A stretch of DNA of 64,000 nt, from positions 310,001 to 374,000 of the forward strand of contig NZ_JACJIM010000007.1 of NCBI RefSeq assembly GCF_014138435.1, written 5' to 3'. Source of the DNA: Methylobacterium fujisawaense (GTDB taxonomy: Bacteria > Pseudomonadota > Alphaproteobacteria > Rhizobiales > Beijerinckiaceae). The notes under the pieces are model-generated. The model searched no databases. It was not told the origin of the DNA and was given only the letters and a program-made list of their open reading frames with translations. The position numbers and the translations under genes were made by a program. Numbering within the stretch: position 1 is the first letter of the stretch; the number at the start of each line of letters is the position of its first letter. Below are positions 1-8,400 of the stretch, piece after piece.

Positions 1-239
1 ACACCTCGAACCCGTTCATCGCCCGCTGGATCCCCACCGCCGACGAATCGATGGTGGTCATCCGCTTCAAGGACCCGAAGGGGATCGACTTCTCGTATCT
101 CGTCTCCATGATCCACGACAGTTTCATGAGCCGGGCCAATTCCATCGTGATTCCCGGCGGGAAGCTGGATCTGGCCATGCAGCTGATCCTGACGCCGATG
201 ATCATGCAGCTCGTCGAGCGCCGTCGCAGGCTGGCCTGA
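1..239 (+). CDS. C-terminal fragment of an unrecognised protein
   Basis: The frame is open from the window edge to a TGA at 237-239, about 78 codons, so this is the 3' end of a gene that begins upstream. The visible peptide has a mixed start (NPFIARWIPTADE), a short strand-like stretch (MVVIRFKDPKG) and a helical, methionine-rich end (LDLAMQLILTPMIMQLVERR) with a basic tail. I do not recognise the family. It ends 19 bases before rpe on the same strand, so the two may be cotranscribed. The lack of interruption and the codon pattern matching the neighbours support a real gene; its function is unknown from this fragment. Confidence 0.6.
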   Translation, partial: TSNPFIARWIPTADESMVVIRFKDPKGIDFSYLVSMIHDSFMSRANSIVIPGGKLDLAMQLILTPMIMQLVERRRRLA

Positions 240-258
240 ACAATCCCGAAAGCCTCCC

Positions 259-945
259 ATGCTCCCACCCGTCATCGCCCCCTCGATCCTGTCCGCCGAC
301 TTCTCGAAGCTCGCCGAGGAGACCCGCGCCGTGGACGCGGCCGGCGCCGACTGGATCCATCTCGACGTCATGGACGGGCACTTCGTGCCCAACATCACCT
401 TCGGGCCGCCGGTGGTGAAGGCTCTGCGCCCGCATACGCAGAAGTACTTCGACGTCCACCTGATGATCGCGCCCGCCGACCCGTACCTCGCGGCCTTCGC
501 GCAGGCCGGGGCCGACGGCATCACCGTCCATGCCGAGGCCGGGCCGCACATCCACCGCTCGCTCCAGACCATCCGCGACCTCGGCAAGCGCGCCGGCGTG
601 GCGATCAATCCGGGCACGCCGGCCGCCCTGGTCGAGCCGGTGCTCGACCTCGTGGACCTCGTGCTGGTGATGACGGTCAATCCCGGCTTCGGCGGCCAGA
701 GCTTCATCAAGAGCACGATGGAATCGGTGGCGCGGGTGCGCGCCATGGTGGCGGGCCGGGACATCCGCATCCAGGTCGACGGCGGGATCGACCCCGAGAC
801 CGTCAAGGCGGCGAGCCGCGCCGGGGCCGACACGTTCGTCGCCGGCAACGCGGTCTTCGGCGGCGGTCCGGGCGCCTATGCCGAGCGCATCGCGGCGATC
901 CGCGCGGGCGCGGAGGGCGCCTCCGGTCGCGACCTGTCGTGCTGA
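259..945 (+). CDS. rpe: Ribulose-phosphate 3-epimerase
   Basis: This cytosolic TIM-barrel enzyme interconverts D-ribulose 5-phosphate and D-xylulose 5-phosphate in the pentose phosphate and Calvin-type pathways. The 228-residue length is normal for the family. Recognisable family segments in order are APSILSADFSKL at the N-terminus, HLDVMDGHFVPNITFGP (metal-ligand His and Asp with the first active-site Asp), DVHLMI, VMTVNPGFGGQSF (phosphate and catalytic loop) and IQVDGGI near the C-terminus, which carries the second catalytic Asp. The ATG at 259 gives the usual family start. The stop overlaps the GTG start of the following cbbY by 7 bases, so the two are probably translationally coupled. Confidence 0.97.
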   Translation: MLPPVIAPSILSADFSKLAEETRAVDAAGADWIHLDVMDGHFVPNITFGPPVVKALRPHTQKYFDVHLMIAPADPYLAAFAQAGADGITVHAEAGPHIHRSLQTIRDLGKRAGVAINPGTPAALVEPVLDLVDLVLVMTVNPGFGGQSFIKSTMESVARVRAMVAGRDIRIQVDGGIDPETVKAASRAGADTFVAGNAVFGGGPGAYAERIAAIRAGAEGASGRDLSC

Positions 946-1727
946 GGGCGCTGATCTTCGACGTCGACGGGACCCTCGCCGAGACGGAGGATCTGCACCG
1001 GCAGGCGTTCAACCGCGCCTTCGCGGAACTCGGCCTGCCCTGGCGCTGGGACGAGGCGCTCTACGCCGACCTGCTGACCGTGATGGGGGGCAAGGAGCGG
1101 CTCGCCCATTACATCGACACCCGGCACGCAGCCGAAGCCGAGGCGCTCCACGCGCTGGCCCCCGAGATCCACGCCCGCAAGACGCGCGCCTACGGCGAAC
1201 TGGTGGCAGCGAGCGGCCTGCCGCTGCGCCCCGGGATCGCCCGGCTGATTGCCGAGGCCCGGGCGGCGGGCCTGCGGCTCGCCGTGGCCACCACCACGAG
1301 CCGGCCGAATGTCGACCGGCTCCTGGCCGCCAACTTCCCGCCGGACGCGGCACCCTTCGACGTGATCGCGGCCGGCGACGAGGCGAACCGCAAGAAGCCC
1401 GCCCCCGACGTATTCCTCCTGGCGCTCGCCGGCCTGGACATCCCGGCCTCCGAGGCGGTGGCCTTCGAGGATTCGGCCGCCGGCATCAGCTCGGCCCGGG
1501 CCGCGGGACTGCCGGTCCTGGCGACACGGAGCCGCTACACCGAGAGCCACCCGCTCGACGGTGCCTTCTCGGCGGTCTCGGATCTCGGCGAGCCGGAACG
1601 GCCGCACCGGCACATCGCGGGCGTCGAATGGCCGGGCGGGGTCGTGGACCTGGCGAACCTGATCCGGGTGCACGCGACCCTGGACGATCAGAGCGCGCCG
1701 TTCCAGGCGATGGGCACCAGCCGGTAG
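939..1727 (+). CDS. cbbY: CbbY-type HAD phosphatase
   Basis: This is a haloacid dehalogenase superfamily phosphatase that starts at a GTG inside the end of rpe. The nucleophile motif DVDGT (Asp8 and Asp10) opens the protein. The following residues (LAETEDLHRQAFNRAFAELG and GGKERLAHYI) strongly resemble CbbY of phototrophic proteobacteria, which dephosphorylates xylulose-1,5-bisphosphate, a misfire product that inhibits Rubisco. The later motifs are TTTSRPN (motif II), KKPAPDVF (motif III Lys) and FEDSAAG (motif IV acids). Pairing with rpe fits a housekeeping role in pentose-phosphate metabolism, although no Rubisco gene is in view. The last 40 bases overlap the 3' end of the opposite-strand hydrolase gene. 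The substrate is inferred by family. Confidence 0.88.
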   Translation: MLRALIFDVDGTLAETEDLHRQAFNRAFAELGLPWRWDEALYADLLTVMGGKERLAHYIDTRHAAEAEALHALAPEIHARKTRAYGELVAASGLPLRPGIARLIAEARAAGLRLAVATTTSRPNVDRLLAANFPPDAAPFDVIAAGDEANRKKPAPDVFLLALAGLDIPASEAVAFEDSAAGISSARAAGLPVLATRSRYTESHPLDGAFSAVSDLGEPERPHRHIAGVEWPGGVVDLANLIRVHATLDDQSAPFQAMGTSR

Positions 1728-2662
1728 CCCGGCCCGTTCCGCTCCACATGGCCGAGGGACGGGAAGGGGAAGTGGTAGCCGACCACGAGGGCCTTCTCGG
1801 ACGCGGCCATGTCGTAGAAGCGGTGGCGCGTCGCCTGCGCCTGATCGGCATCGTAATCGTACATCACGTGCCAGTCCGGGTGCTGCAGGAAGAAGGCCGG
1901 AATGTTGGTCACGTCGGACTGGATCAGCAGCCGGTCCGCCCCCGAAGCGATCGCGAAGGCCGTGTGGCCGGGCGTGTGGCCGGGCGCGGCGAGGGCGGTG
2001 ATCCCGGGTGCGACCTCCTCGTCCCACGCGAAGGTGCCGATCCGGTCCTTCAGGTCGCCGAGCACCCGGCGGGTGTTGGCGAAGTAGCCTTGCGTCACCG
2101 GGTCGGCGGCCTGGGCCATGTGGGCGTCGCTCATCCAGAATGCCCAGTCGGGCGCGCCGGCCCGGATCTCGGCGTTCGGGAAGGCGAGGCTCCCGTCCGC
2201 CCTCTTGAGGCCGTTCGTGTGGTCGGGATGGAGATGCGAGAGCAGCACGAGGTCGATCTCCTCGGGTCTGATCCCAGCCGCCGCGAGGTTCGCCGCGAGC
2301 CGGCCGACGGGCGCGCCCGGCACCGGACCGTTGCCGGTATCGATCAGGATGAGCTTCGCGCCGGTGTTGATCAGCGTCGGGTTGAACGGCACCGTCACCT
2401 GGCCGGGCGGCATGTAGGCCGCCTGCGCGGCGCCGAGTGCCGCGTCCCGGGGAACATTGCGCACGAAGCGGTCCGGCATCGGGAAGCTGCGCGCCCCGTC
2501 GTTGAGGATCGTGACCTCGCAGCTGCCGACGCGGGTCCGGTAGAAGCCCGGCGCCTGCGATCCGCCGAAGGGCGCCGCGGCGCGGGCGCCGCCGCCGAGA
2601 CCCAGGACGGCCCCTCCGGCGAGCGCACCCCGTACGAGGTCGCGGCGGTTCGTTGCCGGCAT
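1688..2662 (-). CDS. Exported metallo-beta-lactamase-fold hydrolase
   Basis: The 324-residue protein begins MPATNRRDLVRGALAGG, a twin-arginine (Tat) signal followed by a hydrophobic stretch ending AAA, so it is probably exported folded with its metals. The zinc motif HLHPDH is present at about residues 143-148 (SHLHPDHTNG), followed by APGHTPGH and a late GYHFPFPS that supplies a further histidine, as in lactonase/RidA-neighbour type MBL-fold proteins. The ATG at 2662 is chosen because GGGAGGA lies just upstream; the longer open frame to 3106 only shadows the next gene. It is convergent with cbbY, overlapping it by 40 bases. The substrate is unknown; a lactonase or other hydrolase is most likely. 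Confidence 0.88.
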   Translation of the reverse strand: MPATNRRDLVRGALAGGAVLGLGGGARAAAPFGGSQAPGFYRTRVGSCEVTILNDGARSFPMPDRFVRNVPRDAALGAAQAAYMPPGQVTVPFNPTLINTGAKLILIDTGNGPVPGAPVGRLAANLAAAGIRPEEIDLVLLSHLHPDHTNGLKRADGSLAFPNAEIRAGAPDWAFWMSDAHMAQAADPVTQGYFANTRRVLGDLKDRIGTFAWDEEVAPGITALAAPGHTPGHTAFAIASGADRLLIQSDVTNIPAFFLQHPDWHVMYDYDADQAQATRHRFYDMAASEKALVVGYHFPFPSLGHVERNGPGYRLVPIAWNGAL

Positions 2663-2766
2663 CGGATCCTCCCTAAAGCCCGGTGCCGCCTGGGGCGCCA
2701 CACAGCGCGTTCCGCAAGGTTTGCGCAGCCCCGAGGCTGCGCGATGGGCCTGCCTAAACCGGTATC

Positions 2767-3807
2767 CTAGCGTCTGCCCAGCCGGCGGTCGGCGCGCGCT
2801 TCCGCCCGCCCATGCGCCTCGGTGGCGAACAGCATCGTCCCGGCCACGATGCCGAGCGCCGCCGCGATCCCGAACTTGAGCCAGCGCGGGTCTGCCGCGG
2901 CGACGTGGCCGGTCGCCCGGGCATCGAAGCGGCCATGGGCGCCGGGATCGGTGTCCACCGGGTCGTAGAGGTTGTCGGGGCGGTTCGTCTGCGCCTGCAC
3001 GCTGGTCATCTCCCCACGATAGCCGTGCCGGGCGAGGTAGCCGTCGATCCAGCCCGGGATCAGCATGTTTCCGATGATCGCCTTCCAGGCCGAAGCCCCG
3101 ATCCACAATTCCCGCGGCGCGTCGTGCGCCGCCCGGAACACGTGCCGGGCGATCGCCTCCGGCTGATAGATCGGCGGCACCGGTTCGAGCTTGCGCGGCA
3201 TCCGCGACCGCGCCCAGTCGAACTGGGGCGTGTTGACCGCCGGGAGCTGGACCATCGTCAGCCGCACCCGACTGCCGTCGTGGAGCAATTCGCTGCGCAG
3301 CGAATCCACGAATCCGCGCACGGCGGCCTTGGCGGCACAGTAGCTCGCCTGCAGCGGGATCGACCGATAGGCGAGCGCCGAGCCGATATGCACGATCGTG
3401 CCCCGGTCGCGCGGCACCATGTGGCGGAGCGCCGCCAGGGTCCCGTGCACCTGCCCGAGATAGGTGACCTCGGTGGCGCGTCGGAACTCCTCGGGGTCCG
3501 TCTCCTGCACGGGCGCGTAGACCGTCACCATCGCGTTGTTGACCCAGACGTCGATGCCGCCGAACGCCTCGGCCAGCGCGTCGGCGGCCTGGGCGACGGC
3601 CTCCGCGTCGGCGACGTCGGCCGCAAACGCCAGCGCCCGGCCGCCCGCCCGTTCGACATCGCGGATCGTGCCCCTCAGCCCGGCCTCGCCCCGGGCGATC
3701 AGACCGACATTCCAGCCGTGCCGGGCGAATTCATGCGCCACGGCGCGGCCGACGCCGGCGCTCGCGCCCGTGACCATGACCGTGCTGCGTCCGTTCCGGC
3801 TCGACAT
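2767..3807 (-). CDS. SDR family oxidoreductase with C-terminal membrane segment
   Basis: This is a 346-residue short-chain dehydrogenase. It has the classical cofactor motif TGASAGVG at about residues 13-20, a VNNAM motif, then the catalytic Ser (IGSALAYRS) and the YCAAK tetrad. About 100 residues after the normal SDR fold end in a hydrophobic segment (KFGIAAALGIVAGTMLF) and a basic tail, suggesting membrane anchoring. Proteins of this arrangement are common in alphaproteobacteria without a defined substrate. The ATG at 3807 is used. It lies upstream of, and in the same direction as, the MBL-fold hydrolase with a gap of about 100 bases, so the two may share a transcript. Confidence 0.88.
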   Translation of the reverse strand: MSSRNGRSTVMVTGASAGVGRAVAHEFARHGWNVGLIARGEAGLRGTIRDVERAGGRALAFAADVADAEAVAQAADALAEAFGGIDVWVNNAMVTVYAPVQETDPEEFRRATEVTYLGQVHGTLAALRHMVPRDRGTIVHIGSALAYRSIPLQASYCAAKAAVRGFVDSLRSELLHDGSRVRLTMVQLPAVNTPQFDWARSRMPRKLEPVPPIYQPEAIARHVFRAAHDAPRELWIGASAWKAIIGNMLIPGWIDGYLARHGYRGEMTSVQAQTNRPDNLYDPVDTDPGAHGRFDARATGHVAAADPRWLKFGIAAALGIVAGTMLFATEAHGRAEARADRRLGRR

Positions 3808-3932
3808 CGGGCTTCCAGCTCAGGGAGAAGTGCAGCGCCAACGCCCGAGGCGGGCATTCTTTCCGCGATCACGGGATTGCGAAGCCTGCGCGCCCCTGTC
3901 CCCCTGCGCGGTGCCGAGCGGCGGCGGCCGCG

Positions 3933-3962
3933 TTGCTTCGTCCGAAGGCGGCGGCCTATATA
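3933..3962 (+). promoter_or_regulatory. Probable sigma-70-type promoter of yebC
   Basis: TTGCTT (3933-3938) and TATATA (3957-3962) are separated by 18 bases and sit about 75 bases before the yebC start. This is one of the few AT-rich boxes in a GC-rich divergent intergenic region. Activity is inferred from the sequence alone. Confidence 0.45.
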
Positions 3963-4036
3963 CGGCGCGACCTCACAGCCGCGACGGCGGGGTCCCGGAC
4001 GCCCGCCCTCGCCAACGAACAAAAGTCTGAACCGTC

Positions 4037-4783
4037 ATGGCAGGCCATTCGCAGTTCAAGAACATCATGCACCGGAAGGGCCGGGTGGACGCAGTCCGCT
4101 CGAAGGTGTTCGGCAAGCTCGCCCGCGAGATCACCGTGGCGGCCAAGCTCGGCACGCCCGACCCGGCGATGAACCCACGCCTGCGCGCCGCGATCCTGGC
4201 GGCCCGCGCCGAGAACATGCCCAAGGACAATATCGAGCGCGCCATCAAGAAGGCCGCCGGTGCTGACGGCGAGAACTACGAGGATATCCGCTACGAGGGC
4301 TACGGGCCCGGCGGCGCCGCCCTGATCGTCGAGGCGCAGACCGACAACCGCAACCGCACCGCCTCGGACGTCCGCTCGGCCTTCACCAAGTCCGGCGGCA
4401 GCCTCGCCGAGACCGGCGCCGTCGCCTTCATGTTCGACCGCGTCGGCGTGATCGCCTACCCGGCTTCCGTGGCCGATGCCGACACGATGCTGGAGGCCGC
4501 CATCGAGGCCGGCGCCGACGACGTCAGCTCCGGGGAGGACGGCCACGAGGTCGTCTGCGCCCAGGATTCCTACGGCGAGGTCACCAAGGCCCTCGAGGCG
4601 CGCTTCGGCGAGCCGAGCCGCACCGGGCTGATCTGGAAGGCACAGAACACGATCGACGTCGACGACGAGACCGGCGAGAAGCTCATCCGCCTCGTCGAGG
4701 TGATCGAGGATCAGGACGACGTCCAGCACGTCTACGTCAACTTCGCCCTGTCGGACGCGCTGGTGGCCAAGCTGCAGGCCTGA
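4037..4783 (+). CDS. yebC: YebC/PmpR family regulatory or translation factor
   Basis: The 248-residue protein begins MAGHSQFKNIMHRKG and continues with KVFGKLAREITVAA, PAMNPRLRAAI, NMPKDNIERAIKKA and YEGYGPGG, all hallmark segments of YebC/TACO1. Family members are cytosolic. Some are described as DNA-binding regulators (PmpR) and others help ribosomes through difficult peptide stretches. In many proteobacteria yebC sits beside ruvC; here it is alone, between an SDR gene on the opposite strand and an AlgX-like gene. Length and start are standard. Confidence 0.97.
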   Translation: MAGHSQFKNIMHRKGRVDAVRSKVFGKLAREITVAAKLGTPDPAMNPRLRAAILAARAENMPKDNIERAIKKAAGADGENYEDIRYEGYGPGGAALIVEAQTDNRNRTASDVRSAFTKSGGSLAETGAVAFMFDRVGVIAYPASVADADTMLEAAIEAGADDVSSGEDGHEVVCAQDSYGEVTKALEARFGEPSRTGLIWKAQNTIDVDDETGEKLIRLVEVIEDQDDVQHVYVNFALSDALVAKLQA

Positions 4784-4807
4784 GCGGGGCCAAGCCGCGG
4801 GCGCCGC

Positions 4808-5794
4808 TCACGCGCCTGCGGCTGCCAGTTCCGCTCCGAAGCGGTCCTGCGCGTAGCGCTCCACCGAGAAGGTGTCGTTGGGCAGCTGGACCATGAAGCG
4901 CTCGGCCACCTCGGTCAGCACGATGTCGGGCCGGACGCGCTCGATATACGGCCAGTCCAGGGAGGTGCTCCAGATGAAGTGCACCTCGCGGAACGTCTCG
5001 GCCAGCATGATCGTCAGCATGTACGGCATGACGTGCGAGAAGGAATCGCCGAACAGCGCCAGCCGGCGCGGATCGGTGGCCTTGGCGTTCTGGTAGATCA
5101 CGTGCGCGCCGACATGCAGCGTGTGCAGCAGGCCGGCCTTCTCCCGGGCTTCGACGATCGGGCTGCCATAGGTCCGGACCGCGTCCTGCTGCATCAGGAC
5201 GGTGCGTGAGCGCGCCCGCCGGGGCGGGTCGAAGGCGCTGCCCAGATCGCCGTCGTGGTCGGTCTCGAAGGACGGCCGCTCCCGCAGATCCGGCCGGGGC
5301 TCGGCGCCCAAAGCCCGGCAGATCTCCGCGTAGGCGAGATAGCAGCCGTCGGCGGACCAGTGGGTGTCGGTCCGGCAGTAGAGATCGGCCGTATCGCGCT
5401 GCGCCCGCATCGGCGTCACCAGATCGATGCAGGTCTGGCGCCAGCGCGTCCGTCGGCGCCAGGCCGCATAGAGGCCGAAGGGCCCGCGGAAGCGACCCGG
5501 CGGGGGCTCGTTGTGCAGGAGCCGATAGGCCGGCGAGGCGCTCGGCCGGATGGTCAGCCCGTCGAGCCGGTGATCGTAGATCATCAGCTTCTCCGGGGCG
5601 ACGACGTGGCGGTACAGGATTCCCTGGGCGCGCAGGCGCCGCTCCCGCATCGTCACGAGGCTGCGCCACTGCCAGATCAGCTCCGTGGTCTCCTCCGGCC
5701 GCTCGTACTGGCCCAGCACGTCGTTGCGCCCGGTCTTCAGGAACAGCCATCCATCCTGGCCGACATGGATGTGGTCGGGCGTGCTCGAAGCCAT
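4808..5794 (-). CDS. AlgX/AlgJ-like SGNH-family protein, probable glycan O-acetylation factor
   Basis: The 328-residue protein has the layout of the SGNH-like domain in AlgX, AlgJ and related acetyltransferases: an N-terminal GQDGWLFLKTG segment, a central DTHWSADG (Asp-x-His pair) and a late LFGDSFS that provides the nucleophile Ser. Relatives move O-acetyl groups onto exopolysaccharides or peptidoglycan-like polymers in the periplasm. No convincing signal peptide follows the ATG at 5794. The open frame extends to 5962, but that extension does not look like a leader either. No MBOAT partner or polysaccharide operon is nearby, so the acceptor is unknown. It is convergent with yebC and divergent from ada. 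Confidence 0.78.
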   Translation of the reverse strand: MASSTPDHIHVGQDGWLFLKTGRNDVLGQYERPEETTELIWQWRSLVTMRERRLRAQGILYRHVVAPEKLMIYDHRLDGLTIRPSASPAYRLLHNEPPPGRFRGPFGLYAAWRRRTRWRQTCIDLVTPMRAQRDTADLYCRTDTHWSADGCYLAYAEICRALGAEPRPDLRERPSFETDHDGDLGSAFDPPRRARSRTVLMQQDAVRTYGSPIVEAREKAGLLHTLHVGAHVIYQNAKATDPRRLALFGDSFSHVMPYMLTIMLAETFREVHFIWSTSLDWPYIERVRPDIVLTEVAERFMVQLPNDTFSVERYAQDRFGAELAAAGA

Positions 5795-5974
5795 GGCGCA
5801 CTCGTGAAATGGCTCCCCGCTCGAACGGCCGCCCGGGACAGCGGATTCGGCAGCAAGGAGCGGGATGCCGGCACGGCGGCGGACGGACAGAGTGCTGCGC
5901 GCGTCCTCCACCGCCCGGCAGGCCCCCTCATGCCCCTCCCCAACGCCCACGCCAAGCCGCATAGTGCCGCCGCC

Positions 5975-7039
5975 ATGAACAACGGTCCAAGGTCAGACCT
6001 CAGCGACGCCGAGCGCTGGGCGGCCCTCGCCGCCCGCGACGCGCGGGCCGACGGCACCTTCGTGTACGCGGTCCGCACCACGGGTGTGTATTGCCGCCCG
6101 AGCTGTGCCGCGCGGGCAGCGCGGCCCGAGAATGTCAGCTTCCATCGAACCTGCGCGGAGGCCGAGGCTGCCGGTTTCCGCCCGTGCCGGCGCTGCCGCC
6201 CCGACGAGCCCGGCCTCGCCGCGCGCCGGGCCGAGGCGGTCGTCCGCGCCTGCCGCCTGATCGAGTCGGCCGAGACGATGCCGTCGCTCGCCGAACTCGC
6301 CCGCACCGCCGGCCTGAGCACCTACCACTTCCACCGGGTGTTCAAGGCTGCCACCGGCGTGACGCCCAAGGCCTATGCCGCCGCCCACCGCGCCGCCGTG
6401 GTGGCCCGGCGGCTGCCCGGCGCCGCCTCGGTGACGGAGACGCTGTACGAAGCCGGCTACGGTGCGGCGAGCCGCTTCTATGCGGGGGGCGCGCCACGCC
6501 TCGGCATGGCGCCGGCGGCCTATCGGACGGGGGGCGCCGGTCTGCGCATCCGGTTCGGCATCGGCGCCTGCACGCTCGGCGCGATCCTCGTCGCCGCCAC
6601 GGAGGCGGGCGTCTGCGCCATCCTCCTCGGCGACGCGCCCGAGCCGCTCCTGCACGATCTTCAGAGCCGCTTTCCCGCCGCGGAGATCGAGGGCGGCGAC
6701 CCGGCCTTCGAGAGCTGGATGGCGCAGGTCATCGGTCTCGTGGAGGCGCCGGGCAGCGGCCTCGACCTGCCGCTCGACATCCGCGGCACGGCCTTCCAGC
6801 AGCGGGTCTGGGCAGCGCTGCGGAAGATCCCGGTCGGATCCACGGCGACCTACGCGGAGATCGCCCGGGCGATCGGCCTGCCGACGGCGATGCGCGCGGT
6901 CGCGCAGGCCTGCGGGGCGAATCCGGTGGCGGTCGCCATCCCCTGCCACCGGGTCGTGCGCTCGGACGGCGCCCTGTCGGGCTATCGCTGGGGCGTCGCG
7001 CGCAAGCGCGCGCTGCTCGACCGGGAGGCGGAGGGCTGA
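5975..7039 (+). CDS. ada: Ada: methylphosphotriester / O6-methylguanine methyltransferase and transcription activator
   Basis: Ada repairs alkylated DNA by transferring methyl groups to its own cysteines and activates the adaptive response. The N-terminal zinc and methyl-acceptor domain shows Cys40, Cys44, Cys71 and Cys74 (GVYCRPSC and CRRCRPDEP). An AraC-type helix-turn-helix follows (LAELARTAGLSTYHFHRVFK). The C-terminal domain has the acceptor motif IPCHRV with Cys324. The ATG at 5975 gives 354 residues, the same length as the E. coli protein, and is preferred over the in-frame ATG at 5930. It is divergent from the AlgX-like gene, with no alkB beside it. All catalytic residues seem intact. 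Confidence 0.95.
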   Translation: MNNGPRSDLSDAERWAALAARDARADGTFVYAVRTTGVYCRPSCAARAARPENVSFHRTCAEAEAAGFRPCRRCRPDEPGLAARRAEAVVRACRLIESAETMPSLAELARTAGLSTYHFHRVFKAATGVTPKAYAAAHRAAVVARRLPGAASVTETLYEAGYGAASRFYAGGAPRLGMAPAAYRTGGAGLRIRFGIGACTLGAILVAATEAGVCAILLGDAPEPLLHDLQSRFPAAEIEGGDPAFESWMAQVIGLVEAPGSGLDLPLDIRGTAFQQRVWAALRKIPVGSTATYAEIARAIGLPTAMRAVAQACGANPVAVAIPCHRVVRSDGALSGYRWGVARKRALLDREAEG

Positions 7040-7072
7040 AGCCCGGCATCGCGCGCGAAGACGATGGTCGGC

Positions 7073-8389
7073 CTAGCGCCGGCCGCCCCCCGGGCCGCCG
7101 AACCCGCCGCCAAAGCCGCCTCCACCGGGGCCCGGACCTGGACCCCCGGGAGGACCGCCGAATCCCCCGGGGCCGCCGGGGAACGCCCCCGGAGCGGCCG
7201 GCGGTGCGCCGCCGAATCCGCCGCGGGGCGCCCCGAATCCGCCGGGACCCTCCGCCCCGGGGACGACCGTGCCCCCCGGCCGGGTGTCGATCGCGGGGCC
7301 GCGCGGCTCGCCGATGCCGCCAGGGCCGCCGATGCCGCCCTGCCGGCCGCCGGGCTCGGCTCCGAAGCGACCGGGCAGCTCATCGGGGAGATTGCGCAGG
7401 TCGAGCCGGTCGCGTTCCCGCTCGAACCGCGGGGCATCCGGCTGTTGCGGCTCGGGCGCGATGCGGTTCTCGATCCGCAGCCGCTCCACCGTCAGGTCGC
7501 CGTCCCGCGCGATGGCTGCGGTCAGCACCGCCTTCACGCTCCCGGCGCGCGGAACGCGCGCGCCCGGGCGCCCCGCAACGGCATAGCCCGCGCCGACATC
7601 GAACCCGCTGCCGGACCGGCCGATATAGGCCTCGATCGAGACCTGCTTCAGCCCCGGCGGGAATGGCAGGCCGACCTGCGCGGCGTTGGTCACGGTGAGG
7701 ACGCCGTTCGCCGCCGTGCCCGTCACCAGGGCGCGACGGCCCGTCGGGAGGGTGTCGGCCCCCGCGATGCGCAGGCCGCCGATCCCGAGGCCGCCCGCGA
7801 TCCGCCGCACCGGCCCGGCGACGCGGTCGGGCCCGGAATCCCGCGCCTCGATCAGGCTCGCCACGATCACGCCGTCGGGCCGCCGCAGCCCGCTCACCGC
7901 GACCCGCGCCCCCGGCTTCCAGGCGCCGGCGAGACCCGCCGTCGAGACCCGCTGGCCGAGGACCACCAACCGCCCCGGCGCGACCGATTCCACCGGCCCG
8001 ACCACCTCGCTGGTCACGTCGATCCGCCCCGTGGCGAGCCCGGCGCCCTCCGGCCGGGCCACCACGTGGACCACCTGCCCGATCTTGAGGTCGGCCGACT
8101 TCGCCGCCGTGCCGTCGATGCGCACCTCGACGTCCGGCGGATAGGCGATGCGCAGGTCGTTGACGATGATCGAGCCGAAGCGGCGGATCGTGCCGATCAC
8201 GCCGGTGCCGCCGATCCCGCGGTCGCCCTCGCCGAGGGGCCCGTTGCGGGGCTCGTCGGTCCGCATCATGCCGGTGCCGCCGATGCCCTGGTCGCGCGGC
8301 GCCTCCTGCGGCCGGACGGGGGCCGGCAGAAAGGTCGCGCCGCCCGCGAGCAGGCGCAGGACGAACCGGCGGTTCGGCAAGACGCGCAC
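7073..8389 (-). CDS. Exported DUF5666-domain protein with glycine-rich tail
   Basis: The 438-residue protein begins at a GTG preceded by GAGAGG. The leader has an Arg-Arg pair (RVLPNRRFVLRLLAGGATFL) and a hydrophobic core, suggesting export. Repeated small beta-rich modules follow (for example GIGGTGVIGTIRRFGSIIVN and SLIEARDSG), typical of DUF5666, an OB-like repeat found in secreted proteins. The last 100 residues are almost entirely Gly and Pro (GGPGGFGGPPGG), low complexity and probably disordered. It starts 11 bases after the DUF6502 gene on the same strand, a pairing I know from other proteobacteria. The biochemical role is unknown. Confidence 0.82.
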   Translation of the reverse strand: MRVLPNRRFVLRLLAGGATFLPAPVRPQEAPRDQGIGGTGMMRTDEPRNGPLGEGDRGIGGTGVIGTIRRFGSIIVNDLRIAYPPDVEVRIDGTAAKSADLKIGQVVHVVARPEGAGLATGRIDVTSEVVGPVESVAPGRLVVLGQRVSTAGLAGAWKPGARVAVSGLRRPDGVIVASLIEARDSGPDRVAGPVRRIAGGLGIGGLRIAGADTLPTGRRALVTGTAANGVLTVTNAAQVGLPFPPGLKQVSIEAYIGRSGSGFDVGAGYAVAGRPGARVPRAGSVKAVLTAAIARDGDLTVERLRIENRIAPEPQQPDAPRFERERDRLDLRNLPDELPGRFGAEPGGRQGGIGGPGGIGEPRGPAIDTRPGGTVVPGAEGPGGFGAPRGGFGGAPPAAPGAFPGGPGGFGGPPGGPGPGPGGGGFGGGFGGPGGGRR

Positions 8390-8400
8390 CGGCCGGCCTC

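Noticed and set aside
878..2770. A 630-codon plus-strand frame across rpe, cbbY and the hydrolase gene
   Set aside because: It is Arg/Pro-rich, crosses three well-supported genes in other frames and shows no domain.
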